A stretch of DNA of 64,000 nt from NCBI GenBank assembly GCA_964472565.1, contig CAYYNB010000003.1:33002-97001 (forward strand), written 5' to 3'. This DNA is from DATAMF01 sp964472565 (GTDB lineage Bacteria; Chloroflexota; Anaerolineae; Aggregatilineales; Aggregatilineaceae). Every line of letters starts with the position of its first letter. Positions within the stretch are counted from its first letter, which is position 1. Below the pieces are notes generated by a model. The model was given only the letters and a program-made list of their open reading frames with translations. It ran no database searches and was not told the origin of the DNA. A program made the translations under genes and the position numbers. Shown here one piece after another: positions 10,096 to 18,533 of the stretch.

Positions 10096-11130
10096 TTAAC
10101 CTGGAACCTGGACGAGAATAACAGTGATGTTATCTGGACCACCGCGCTCATTCGCCAGTTTCACCAACTTGTTGCAGGCATCTTGTGGTGTTGGCTCATG
10201 CAGGACGGTTTCTTTGATCGTATCATCCGCAACGAGATTCCACAGCCCATCACTACACAATAACAACCGGGTCCGCGGTTGCAGTCGTCGCGTAATCGTA
10301 TCCACATCCAGATTATCACTCTGCCCAATTGCTCGATACAACACATTCTTCTGCGGATGATCGGGCATTTCTTCCCGCGTCAATTGATCCAACTCAACCA
10401 ACCGCTGCACCAGGGAGTGATCGCGCGTAAGCTGGTCAATACCATCATTTGAAATGATATACGCCCGGCTGTCTCCCACATGCGCAAAGTAAGCCAGATC
10501 ACCCAAAACAACCGCCATTGTCGCGGTTGTTCCCCCTTCAGGAATCTGTTCGGTTACGGCTTCATTTGCTTTCTCAACCGCTGCCCGCAGCACTTCTGTC
10601 ATCGCAGGCCGGTCCGAGTCGTTCATCTGGTTGGATATAAGCGGCAGCAAAATCTCATTGATAGCATACTGTCCAATCACGCGTGCCGCTAAAGCCGATG
10701 CCTTTTCGCCATCATGATGTCCGCCCATACCATCGGCCACAATAAACAACCCGAATTCGGGTAAATTTTCATTACTGGCACTCGCCCCAACCAGACAGAA
10801 CATCGAATCTTGGTTATTGGGCCTGACCATTCCGACATCACTCAAATGTCCAACCCGCAGATGTTGTCCTGGTTTGGGCACAATAGCCTCCAATGGAGGA
10901 AGTTGGCGCGTCCCCCCTAACTCAACCGTATCAAACACAGTCGGGGTCACATCCGTTGGCGCAACCACAACCGTATTCGCTTTTTGATGATTACTCACTT
11001 TGTCAGCCTTCGGTGCCACAATCACGGGTTCTGGCGGGTGAGGTGGCTCGACGGGTCCTTTTGTAATACTGATCGTCTCCTGCGTTTGTTCAGGAGCGGA
11101 TTTACCCAAAACACGGCGTAGAAAATCCAT
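10096..11130 (-). CDS. PP2C-family Ser/Thr protein phosphatase
   Basis: 344 residues. A Pro/Lys-rich N-terminal 88 residues with no recognisable fold precede a complete PPM/PP2C domain: RPNNQD (103-108), VADGMGGHHDGE (131-142), GDSRAY, LLCSDGLWN and GGPDNIT give the metal-binding Asp residues. It should reverse the phosphorylation made by the kinase encoded 15 bp upstream. No membrane segment. Start ATG 11130 is preceded by GGAGATAATT. Confidence 0.95.
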   Translation of the reverse strand: MDFLRRVLGKSAPEQTQETISITKGPVEPPHPPEPVIVAPKADKVSNHQKANTVVVAPTDVTPTVFDTVELGGTRQLPPLEAIVPKPGQHLRVGHLSDVGMVRPNNQDSMFCLVGASASNENLPEFGLFIVADGMGGHHDGEKASALAARVIGQYAINEILLPLISNQMNDSDRPAMTEVLRAAVEKANEAVTEQIPEGGTTATMAVVLGDLAYFAHVGDSRAYIISNDGIDQLTRDHSLVQRLVELDQLTREEMPDHPQKNVLYRAIGQSDNLDVDTITRRLQPRTRLLLCSDGLWNLVADDTIKETVLHEPTPQDACNKLVKLANERGGPDNITVILVQVPG

Positions 11131-11145
11131 AATTATCTCCGGCGA

Positions 11146-13056
11146 TTATGCTTTAAGCGCATAGATACAATGATCCATTGAACCAATATACACCACCCCG
11201 TCTACCACAGTAGGTGAAGACGGGATTGGCCCGCCGGTAGTAAAACTCCACCGCAGGTGCCCTGATTTTGCCTCTACTGCATATACTTTGCCGTCAATCC
11301 CCCCAAAATAAACGACGCCGTTCGCATAGGCGGGCGACGAAGTGATTTGATTCTCTGTTTCATAACGCCAGCGCTCTTTTCCGCTTGACAGATCGAGCGC
11401 ATACAAATTACCGTCTACCGAGCCGATAAAAAGTTTATCCTCCCCGACGGTGGGTGAAGAAATGATCGGCTTGTTCGTGCGGTAGGTCCATACTTTCCAG
11501 CCCCTGGTAATATCAAGCGCGTAGACCTGCCAATCCAACGACCCAAAATACACAATCCCCTCATGAGCAACGGGTGAAGATGTGACCCCACGTTTCGCCC
11601 GAAAACGCCATAACATTTGCCCCGACAGGTCAAGCGCGGCAACATCCCCCGATTCCATCCCGACCACAATGATCTCGTCTGTCACCAGGGGCTTCGACCG
11701 GACAGGCGCGCCCGCGGGCCATTTCCACTGCACGCGCCCCGTTGACAGTCGCACCGCGTAGACATTTCCATCATCGCTTCCAAAGAAAACATGCCCATGC
11801 GCTACGCGGGGTGACGATTGCACCGGGCCGCCTGTGGGGGCCGTCCAGTGAACCTGTCCCACTCTCGCATCCAGCGCATAGAGAAATTGATCAACCGATC
11901 CAAATAGGATCAAATTCTCAACATCAGCAACGGCGGGCGACGAAACAATCGATTTATCAGCCGGATGTTTCCACTTAAAGGTGCCGTCCGCGGTGTTGAT
12001 CGCATACAGGTTATTATCGTACGCCCCCACATACAGCACACCCTTATGGACTGCCGGTGAGGATCGCACTTCATCCTCACACTTGAAACGCCAGAGCGCT
12101 TTGATACCCTCTTCAACCGCTCCCCATTCCGATAAGTCCTCAGCTTTTTCAACCGTTGTTTGACCGGCAAAGCTCGAAAAAACAGGCTTACTCAGCTTTT
12201 CAAGGGCTTCTTTCATAAGGCCCGCATTGATATACCGGTCAGCCGCGTCAAACGCCAGCGCTTTCATAACAATAGCGTCAAATTCGCCCGAAACGCGGTT
12301 GTTAATATCCCGAATGGGACGTTCCGCAAAAGTGAAGGGCGGTTCCAGCCGCGGATCCCGCCGTGTCAGGATATGGTGCAGCGTTGCTCCCACCCCATAC
12401 ACGTCGCTCGCCGGACTCGCTTCCCCTCGATACTGTTCAGGAGCCGAATAGCCTTCGGTTCCAATCATGGTCCCTTTTTGTCCCACCTGAAACGTTTTGG
12501 CGATTCCAAAGTCCACCAGGCGCAGCCGCCCGTGTTGGTCGATCATGATATTCGAGGGTTTCACATCACGGAACACAATAGCTTCAGGCTGGTGGTTGTG
12601 CAGGTACCCTAACACATCGCATAATTCGAGTGCCCATTGCAAAACCGTTTCTACAGGCAGAAAATCATTCATCGAATTGATGATGGCGTCCAGGTCCCGT
12701 CCGTTGATATATTCCATTACAAGATAGGCCCGATCTTTGCTTGAAAAATAGTCATATATTTCGGGCACTGCGGGGTGACTCAGGGAAGCGAGCATGTCGG
12801 ACTCTCGTTCAAAAGTCCGCAGAGTGAGTTCTCGCATACTCTTATCGGTGGTGAGATTAAGCATCTCTTTAACGGCAACATGGCGCTGCACATTCGGAAA
12901 TCGCAAGTCTCGCGCTTGATAAACCGATCCCATCCCCCCCACACCGATCACGCCGGTAATGCGATATCGATTCTGGAGGACGGAACCGGGTTGCAGGGCA
13001 TTTTCCCCTGAGGGTTGTTCTGGCAAATTCTTAGCGAATTTCTGCGTATCAACCAT
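11146..13056 (-). CDS. Soluble Ser/Thr protein kinase with C-terminal PQQ-type beta-propeller
   Basis: 636 residues from ATG 13056 (AGAAGG 8 bp upstream). Kinase domain about 31-290: G-loop GVGGMGSVY, Lys63 in VAVKE, catalytic loop FRDVKPSN (His of HRD replaced by Phe, Asp164 kept), DFG 182-184, and APE. From about residue 320 to the end, eight repeats of the pattern SSP...G.VYFGS.DG.VYALD..TG...W form a PQQ-like propeller, the first strand probably closing the last blade. There is no membrane segment between the two, so the propeller is cytosolic. First gene of the operon, directly after a strong promoter. Confidence 0.93.
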   Translation of the reverse strand: MVDTQKFAKNLPEQPSGENALQPGSVLQNRYRITGVIGVGGMGSVYQARDLRFPNVQRHVAVKEMLNLTTDKSMRELTLRTFERESDMLASLSHPAVPEIYDYFSSKDRAYLVMEYINGRDLDAIINSMNDFLPVETVLQWALELCDVLGYLHNHQPEAIVFRDVKPSNIMIDQHGRLRLVDFGIAKTFQVGQKGTMIGTEGYSAPEQYRGEASPASDVYGVGATLHHILTRRDPRLEPPFTFAERPIRDINNRVSGEFDAIVMKALAFDAADRYINAGLMKEALEKLSKPVFSSFAGQTTVEKAEDLSEWGAVEEGIKALWRFKCEDEVRSSPAVHKGVLYVGAYDNNLYAINTADGTFKWKHPADKSIVSSPAVADVENLILFGSVDQFLYALDARVGQVHWTAPTGGPVQSSPRVAHGHVFFGSDDGNVYAVRLSTGRVQWKWPAGAPVRSKPLVTDEIIVVGMESGDVAALDLSGQMLWRFRAKRGVTSSPVAHEGIVYFGSLDWQVYALDITRGWKVWTYRTNKPIISSPTVGEDKLFIGSVDGNLYALDLSSGKERWRYETENQITSSPAYANGVVYFGGIDGKVYAVEAKSGHLRWSFTTGGPIPSSPTVVDGVVYIGSMDHCIYALKA

Positions 13057-13120
13057 TGCCATAACCTTCTGCTGGATAATTAGGGCGGGAATGAAAAATT
13101 TACTTACTATGATTTGTCGT

Positions 13121-13149
13121 ATTATAGTGTCGCCCGTAGGTTCTCGCAA
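13121..13149 (-). promoter_or_regulatory. Strong promoter of the kinase operon
   Basis: Minus strand TTGCGA (13144-13149), 17-bp spacer, consensus TATAAT (13121-13126), about 65 bp before the kinase ATG. On the plus strand the same bases contain TATTAT (13120-13125), a candidate -10 for hemW, so the two divergent promoters would share one -10 site. Confidence 0.75.
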
Positions 13150-13167
13150 TCGCTCTAAGGAATACAA

Positions 13168-14361
13168 ATGATTTTCGCTTCGCCTTCAGTGTCCAATCAA
13201 ACGCTGGCTGTTTATCTCCATATTCCCTTCTGCCAGACACGCTGTTCCTACTGCGCCTTTAACACCTATACGGGCCAGTCCAGCCGGATTGTGCCTTATA
13301 TGCGCGCCCTCACCCGTGAGATTCAGTGGGTGACTCAGGATCGCCGCGCTCCGGCCATCTCCCTTTATTTTGGAGGGGGAACGCCCAGTTTGGTACCTGC
13401 TTCTGAATTACAGCGTACTATTCAAACCTGTGCAGAGACTTTTTTGCTCTCATCCAACGCCGAGATCACCTTAGAAGCCAACCCTGGTACAGTAGATCGC
13501 TCCTATCTCGATGATCTTCGCCGGGCGGGGGTTAATCGCCTGAGTATTGGCATGCAGTCCGCCCACCCCAGCGAGTTACAGCTTTTTGCTCGTGGGCATA
13601 CGATCGCAGATGTGCGTACGACGGTTCACGCGGCACGTTTATCGGGTTTTGAAAACATAAATCTGGACCTCATTTATGGTGTTCCCCATCAAACCCTTCA
13701 GATGTGGCAGATCAGTTTACAGACCGCTTTGGCGCTGCACCCCGATCATCTGTCCTTATATGGTTTAGGCATCGAACCCGCTACCCCAATGGAACGCTGG
13801 ATCAATCATGGCAGCTTGCCCGCGCCCGATCCCGACTTGGCCGCCGATATGTACGAGTGGGCATCCGAAATCCTGCGTGATTCAGGTTTCGTTCAGTATG
13901 AAATCAGCAATTGGGCCAGACCAGGCCGCGAGTCGCGTCACAATTTGCACTATTGGCGCAATTTTGCCTATCTTGGTTTTGGCGCGGGAGCACATGGTTA
14001 TGCCGCCCGGACTCGCTACAGTAATGTGTTACTCCCCGCTCACTACATTCAGCACATCGAGTCCCAGCTCGATCCCCTGCCCTTTCCCCTTTCCGCCGCC
14101 GCCGAAGAGGTGCTGACCATTGATCCATCTCAGGAAATGTCCGAAATGATGCTGATGAGTTTGCGTCTGTTGCAAGAAGGGTTATCCCTCTCCACGTTTC
14201 ATACCCGCTTCGGACAGGACTTATGGGATGTCTACGGGCCGCAGTTAGACCGTTTGATCGAGTTTGGCCTGTTAGAGTTGGCTCGTACCCCCGATGCCCG
14301 CGTGCGTTTAACCCAACGCGGCAGGCTCTTAGGCAACCAGGTCTTTGCTCAGTTCGTGTAA
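13168..14361 (+). CDS. hemW: HemW-like radical SAM protein (heme chaperone)
   Basis: 397 residues. Radical SAM core with HIPFCQTRCSYCAF (CX3CX2C cluster plus the extra aromatic), the GGGTPS SAM-binding motif, LEANPGT and a C-terminal HemW-type domain. The protein family was long named coproporphyrinogen III oxidase-like; HemW members bind heme and deliver it to respiratory proteins. CX2CXF ends in A-F here rather than C-X-F, in keeping with HemW rather than HemN. AAGGA precedes ATG 13168. Divergent from the kinase operon. Confidence 0.88.
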   Translation: MIFASPSVSNQTLAVYLHIPFCQTRCSYCAFNTYTGQSSRIVPYMRALTREIQWVTQDRRAPAISLYFGGGTPSLVPASELQRTIQTCAETFLLSSNAEITLEANPGTVDRSYLDDLRRAGVNRLSIGMQSAHPSELQLFARGHTIADVRTTVHAARLSGFENINLDLIYGVPHQTLQMWQISLQTALALHPDHLSLYGLGIEPATPMERWINHGSLPAPDPDLAADMYEWASEILRDSGFVQYEISNWARPGRESRHNLHYWRNFAYLGFGAGAHGYAARTRYSNVLLPAHYIQHIESQLDPLPFPLSAAAEEVLTIDPSQEMSEMMLMSLRLLQEGLSLSTFHTRFGQDLWDVYGPQLDRLIEFGLLELARTPDARVRLTQRGRLLGNQVFAQFV

Positions 14362-14371
14362 GTTGAACATG

Positions 14372-14445
14372 ATTAACTATCGAAGTTAGCCATTCGAGTT
14401 AGCCGGTGTATAGGGATGACATCCCCGCACACCTGTGCTATTCTG
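14372..14445 (+). promoter_or_regulatory. 74-bp promoter element, copy A
   Basis: Starts ATTAAC, contains a direct repeat CGAAGTTAGCCAT / CGAGTTAGCC, and ends with an extended -10, TGCTATTCT. ATGACA at 14416-14421 is a possible -35, 16 bp from TATTCT (14438-14443). A second copy at 53537-53610 has the same ends and exactly the same length. It precedes the lipoprotein gene at 14520. Confidence 0.55.
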
Positions 14446-14519
14446 ATAGTGTCCTGTTTTCTATTCACAGCAGGGGCAGCACTTTTTATGAACTTCTGCA
14501 CCGGGCAGGTGGTGACTTG

Positions 14520-14984
14520 ATGCGCCGTTTAATGACATGGTTCGTGCTTTTGTGGTTTCTGCTAACAGCCTGCGGTGGCGATACAGAATCGCCATCCGTC
14601 ACCCGGACGCCGCTGCCGCCCGCCATCAACACCCAATCGCCCGTCTTGCTGCGTCTCCAGCGTAACTATGAAGGTCTGCATGATGGCCTTGACGCCCTCT
14701 CGGAGATTTGGGAAAGTCTGGCGGCAGGCGAAGAAGTCCAGTGCGGACAATATCCCACTCCACCAGGGCCTGAAAGCATCAGCACCGAAGGTGATCCCGC
14801 CTACGAGACGTTAGCCGAACTCTTGCGCAGCGCCGCCATCGATCTCGATACCGCCCTGAATCTGTGGAAAGCCGAATGCAAAAAACCTCGCGCTGTTCCA
14901 TCCCTGGATGTAATCAATCAGGGTTTGTTGGCTGTCGGTTCGGCAGACGATGCGCTGCGCGAGGCTGAGAACCTGTTGCCGTAG
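14520..14984 (+). CDS. Small lipoprotein of unknown function
   Basis: 154 residues from ATG 14520, with AGGTGG a few bases upstream; a longer frame from 14406 would begin inside the promoter element. N-terminus MRRLMTWFVLLWFLLTACGG is a lipoprotein signal with lipobox LTAC (Cys at about 18). The mature part is helical and acidic, with two or three further Cys (VQCGQYPTPP, AECKKP). No recognised domain. Convergent with the IPP isomerase gene. Confidence 0.75.
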   Translation: MRRLMTWFVLLWFLLTACGGDTESPSVTRTPLPPAINTQSPVLLRLQRNYEGLHDGLDALSEIWESLAAGEEVQCGQYPTPPGPESISTEGDPAYETLAELLRSAAIDLDTALNLWKAECKKPRAVPSLDVINQGLLAVGSADDALREAENLLP

Positions 14985-14995
14985 CGTTTATTTCG

Positions 14996-16027
14996 TCATT
15001 TTATCGGGTAGAGCGGTGTGTGTTTGAGCGCGGCTATATCCGCCGCACCGCTGACAAATAGTGCAATTCGAATCTCGGTGCTAATCTCCCAGATAATCTG
15101 CCGCACAGCGTCCACGGATTCATTCGCGGCCTTCAAAAATGGTCCCGCGATCCCGCCAATTTCAGCGCCGAGCGCGATGCACTTCGCGATATCCAACCCA
15201 TCCCGCAAGCCGCCGCTGGCAATAATCGGCATATCCGGCGCGGCTTCCCGCACATATCGAATGCTGTCCGCCGTCGGAATTCCCCAATCTGCGAATGTCC
15301 GCGCCACATGCGCATGTCGTGCGGTTGGCGCGCGGTGATACTCCACTTCGCTCCACGAAGTTCCACCAGCGCCCGCCACATCGATTGCCTGCACGCCCGC
15401 ATCCGCCAGTTGGCGCGCGTCTTGAACCGAAAATCCCCATCCCACCTCTTTTGCAATCACTGGAATCTCAAGCTGTCGGCAAACTTGTTCAACTTTTGCC
15501 AGCAGTCCACTGAAATCCCCATCACCTTCCGGTTGTACTGCTTCTTGCAGCGCATTAAAATGCAGAATCAGTGCATCCGCCTCGATCATATCGACAGCCC
15601 GGCGACACTCCTCGATCCCGTATCCATAATTCAGTTGCACGGCCCCCAGATTCGCGAACAGCAGAATATCCGGCGCAACTTGCCGCACTTGGTAAGTGTT
15701 TGTCAGTTCCGGGTCCTCAATTGCCGCTCGCATCGATCCCAGGCCCATCGCAATCCTGGCTTCTTGTGCCGCTTCCGCGAGCGTCCGGTTAATGTTTTGG
15801 GCGCGTTCTGTGCCGCCTGTCATCGAGGAAATCAGAATCGGCGCGCTCAAGGTTTTCCCAAAGAATGTGGTGGCGCAATTCACCTGAGCCAGATCAAGTT
15901 CAGGCACCGCTTGGTGCATAAACTGGTAGCGTTCCAAACCCGTCGTCAATCTTGGAAATTGGACTTCTTTTTCCAAATTAATGCGGATATGGTCATCCTT
16001 GCGTTGTTCGGTCGTAACTTCTGACAT
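14996..16027 (-). CDS. fni: Type 2 isopentenyl-diphosphate delta-isomerase (FMN-dependent)
   Basis: 343 residues from ATG 16027, the conserved start (RKDDHIRI), with AAGGAAC upstream; the longer frame to 16162 would overlap acpP. It interconverts IPP and DMAPP for isoprenoid synthesis, using reduced FMN. Motifs: [38 protein letters not shown]-like [33 protein letters not shown] and [12 protein letters not shown]. Type 2 enzymes are typical of archaea and scattered bacteria including Chloroflexota. Confidence 0.95.
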   Translation of the reverse strand: MSEVTTEQRKDDHIRINLEKEVQFPRLTTGLERYQFMHQAVPELDLAQVNCATTFFGKTLSAPILISSMTGGTERAQNINRTLAEAAQEARIAMGLGSMRAAIEDPELTNTYQVRQVAPDILLFANLGAVQLNYGYGIEECRRAVDMIEADALILHFNALQEAVQPEGDGDFSGLLAKVEQVCRQLEIPVIAKEVGWGFSVQDARQLADAGVQAIDVAGAGGTSWSEVEYHRAPTARHAHVARTFADWGIPTADSIRYVREAAPDMPIIASGGLRDGLDIAKCIALGAEIGGIAGPFLKAANESVDAVRQIIWEISTEIRIALFVSGAADIAALKHTPLYPIK

Positions 16028-16051
16028 GAAGTGGTGTTCCTTGTCTCTGGA

Positions 16052-16063
16052 CAACATATGTTG
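16052..16063. promoter_or_regulatory. 12-bp perfect palindrome upstream of the IPP isomerase gene
   Basis: CAACATATGTTG, 25 bp before the isomerase ATG in the divergent fni/acpP interval. It may be an operator or chance. Confidence 0.25.
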
Positions 16064-16155
16064 GAGTGGGTAAACTCGTTTGCGCCAACAGAATATAGCA
16101 GAAGTTTTCTGTTCGGTGTAGATTATGAGCCACATACATTTGGAGGTATACCAGA

Positions 16156-16389
16156 ATGGCAACGACTGATGAACGCATCAAAAATATTATCGTCGAGTTG
16201 CTGGGCGTAGATGAAGACAAAGTTGTGCCCGAAGCCCGTTTTCGTGAAGATCTCGAAGCGGACTCACTCGACCTCGTTGAATTGATCATGGCTTTTGAAG
16301 ATGAATTCGGCGGCGAAATTTCGGACGAAGAAGCCCAGAAGATCACCACCGTAGGCGACGCCATCACCTACATCAACACCTATATGTAG
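16156..16389 (+). CDS. acpP: Acyl carrier protein
   Basis: 77 residues. Carries growing acyl chains in fatty-acid synthesis on a phosphopantetheine arm attached to the Ser of [10 protein letters not shown] (about residue 37). Very acidic four-helix fold and the usual length. TTGGAGGT stands upstream of ATG 16156. No fab genes are adjacent; the isomerase lies divergently. A hairpin terminator follows at 16471. Confidence 0.97.
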   Translation: MATTDERIKNIIVELLGVDEDKVVPEARFREDLEADSLDLVELIMAFEDEFGGEISDEEAQKITTVGDAITYINTYM

Positions 16390-16444
16390 TAGTGTTCATC
16401 GGGCACAAAAGCGGTAGACGGCACAGTTTATCGCTGATAAAGCG

Positions 16445-16466
16445 CTGCTCATATTTGGCCGAGCAG
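16445..16466 (+). other. Hairpin downstream of acpP
   Basis: CTGCTC and GAGCAG (16445-16450 and 16461-16466) around a 10-base loop, without a T run. Possibly stabilises the acpP mRNA end or works with the terminator that follows. Confidence 0.35.
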
Positions 16467-16470
16467 TTAG

Positions 16471-16499
16471 AAGGTGTATGAATTTTCGTACACCTTTTT
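16471..16499 (+). terminator. Rho-independent terminator after acpP
   Basis: AAGGTGTA pairs with TACACCTT (16471-16478 with 16489-16496) around a 10-base loop, continuing into a T run. It ends 17 bp before the LRR gene ATG, so it could also act as a leader attenuator for that gene. Confidence 0.8.
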
Positions 16500-16515
16500 C
16501 TTGTTGGAGAATATC

Positions 16516-17922
16516 ATGCGTACAGTCTTCTGCACCCTGATCGTGGTATTACTGGTCATGCTGCCAGGTGTTCCACTCCTCCAGGCCCAGACCGATCCGG
16601 CTTATCAGGAAGCGCTAAGCCGCATTCAGATCGCCAACAAAGCAGGCTCAAGTCAACTGGACCTCTCTTCACTGAAGTTGACGCAGGTTCCCCCCGAAAT
16701 CGGCCACCTTACCAGCTTGAAGCAGCTTGACCTGTCCTATAACTCCCTGACCAGTCTGCCGCCGGAAATCGGCCAGCTCACGAACCTGCAAGAACTCAAC
16801 GCACACTTTAATTCCCTGACCGGACTTCCGTCGGAAATCGGTCAGCTCACGAACCTGCGGAAATTCGATATAAGCTATAACCAGTTAACCGAACTTCCGC
16901 CCGAAATTAATCAACTGGTCAATTTGCAAGAACTGGTTGTGTCCAATAACGATCTGCGCGACCTGGAGATTGATCAGCTTGTCAATCTGCACAAGCTCGA
17001 TGTGTCACTCAACATTCTGACCAACTTCCCGCCGGAAATTAGCCGTTTCACTCATCTGAGGCACCTCAATCTATCACTCAACATCCTGACCAGCCTGCCT
17101 CCCGCAATCGGCCAACTGACAAATCTGCAAGAACTGAATCTCTTCAGTAACCGATTAACCACGCTCCCCGCCGAGATCGGCCAGTTAGTCCGGTTGCAAA
17201 ATCTCAACCTGTCGTCAAATTCCCTGGCGAATCTTCCGTCCGAAATAAGCCAGTTAGAGCATCTGCAAGTCTTTGAAGCCTCATATAATGACCTCACCAG
17301 CTTTCCGGTTGAGATCGAACAATTTGTGAATCTGCAAAAACTGGACTTGTCAGGGAACGATCTATCCAGTCTGCCGCCAGAGATTGGTCAATTGGTGAAT
17401 TTGCAAAATCTTGGCCTGTTCAATACGGGATTGACGACCCTGCCGCCGGAGATCGGTCAGCTTGCCAGCTTACAATGGCTTGATTTGGCTGGTAACGGGT
17501 TGACGACCCTGCCGCCGGAAATCGGCCAACTCACCAACTTGCAGAACCTTTATTTGACCAGCAATGAACTGCGCGAGCTTCCTCCCGAAATTGGGCAGCT
17601 TGTGAATCTCCAGCGCCTCTACATCCTCAATAACCAACTGACCAGTCTGCCGCCCGAAATCGGTCAGTTAACCAGCTTGCAAGAGCTAAATGTTATTGGC
17701 AACCGTCTGACCCATTTACCACCCGAAATCGGTCACTTAGTGAATCTGTGGCTGCTTTCAGCCGCCCAAAACGACCTAATCGATCTGCCATCAGAATTAG
17801 GCCAACTGCCGCTTCAGGTGCTTGACCTTGCTGACAATCCACTTGAATCGCCGCCACCGGAGGTTATTGAGCGGGGAACCGAGGCCATTCTGGAATATTT
17901 ACGCCAGTCAGGGCAGAGTTAA
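16516..17922 (+). CDS. Secreted leucine-rich-repeat protein
   Basis: 468 residues from ATG 16516 (TTGGAGA upstream; the longer frame starts inside the terminator). A signal peptide (MRTVFCTLIVVLLVMLPG... cut near QAQ) is followed by about 17 leucine-rich repeats of 23 residues with the consensus LPPEIGQLTNLQ-L-L--N-LTS, the bacterial/PIRL-like type. Most of the protein is repeat; a short capping segment ends in EAILEYLRQ. No anchor or catalytic domain is seen, so it is likely an exported binding protein. The coding DNA has strong internal 69-bp periodicity. Its stop overlaps that of the convergent membrane gene by 4 bp. Confidence 0.9.
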   Translation: MRTVFCTLIVVLLVMLPGVPLLQAQTDPAYQEALSRIQIANKAGSSQLDLSSLKLTQVPPEIGHLTSLKQLDLSYNSLTSLPPEIGQLTNLQELNAHFNSLTGLPSEIGQLTNLRKFDISYNQLTELPPEINQLVNLQELVVSNNDLRDLEIDQLVNLHKLDVSLNILTNFPPEISRFTHLRHLNLSLNILTSLPPAIGQLTNLQELNLFSNRLTTLPAEIGQLVRLQNLNLSSNSLANLPSEISQLEHLQVFEASYNDLTSFPVEIEQFVNLQKLDLSGNDLSSLPPEIGQLVNLQNLGLFNTGLTTLPPEIGQLASLQWLDLAGNGLTTLPPEIGQLTNLQNLYLTSNELRELPPEIGQLVNLQRLYILNNQLTSLPPEIGQLTSLQELNVIGNRLTHLPPEIGHLVNLWLLSAAQNDLIDLPSELGQLPLQVLDLADNPLESPPPEVIERGTEAILEYLRQSGQS

Positions 17923-18533
17923 CGGCCCTTTTTAAGTTCCGAAACGCTGGCAATCATCACCACACCAGCCGCCGAAAACACCGTCAGCCCGATAATTCCC
18001 GGTCCGATTTTTGTAATAATCTGGAAATTATCCAGAAGTTCCGCGCTGCGCGTCAGTCCCATCCATCCGGCCACCACACCAATAATCAAAGTGGATGCCA
18101 ACGCCAGCATTTGCCAGCGTTTGGGCGTTACTAGTGCCGTCCCCACCGCCGCCAACCCCATAACCGTCATCAGTGCCATCTGTCGGTAGTTCGGATCATC
18201 GCGCGTTTCCGTAAAAAACTCCATCGGTGGCACCATCCGCAGCGCGAGCAACACCGCAACGGCTCGAACAATCCACCGCATCCGCGCATCGGTTAATCCA
18301 TTCGCTGCCAGTGCGAGCGCAAACGCCAGCATCACATGCGGCATCCGTAGCAGCAAGCTGGTTAATAGCGTGGGCGAACTCGCCCGCACCGCTGGATGCA
18401 AGCTCGTCCATTCCGCCAGATCAAATCCATTCATAGTGAATCCTGCTGTTGTATGTGTGTACCATGCGAGGTAGTAACACACAATCGCCGCCGCAATACA
18501 CCCCATCAGCGCCCAGCTTCGCCGCATGTTCAT
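17919..18533 (-). CDS. Multi-pass membrane protein of unknown function
   Basis: 204 residues with about six hydrophobic segments: an N-terminal one (MGCIAAAIVCYYLAWY), HVMLAFALALAANG, AVAVLLALRMV, ALMTVMGLAAVGTALV, MLALASTLIIGVVAG and GIIGLTVFSAAGVVMIA, ending in a basic tail. No motif recognised. It is the last gene of the nine-gene glycan/ATPase operon and overlaps the ChlI-like gene by 4 bp, so translation of the two is probably coupled. Confidence 0.7.
   Translation of the reverse strand: MNMRRSWALMGCIAAAIVCYYLAWYTHTTAGFTMNGFDLAEWTSLHPAVRASSPTLLTSLLLRMPHVMLAFALALAANGLTDARMRWIVRAVAVLLALRMVPPMEFFTETRDDPNYRQMALMTVMGLAAVGTALVTPKRWQMLALASTLIIGVVAGWMGLTRSAELLDNFQIITKIGPGIIGLTVFSAAGVVMIASVSELKKGR

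Noticed and set aside
16516..17922. CRISPR-like periodic repeats
   Set aside because: The 69-bp periodicity encodes leucine-rich repeats in one open frame; there are no unique spacers.
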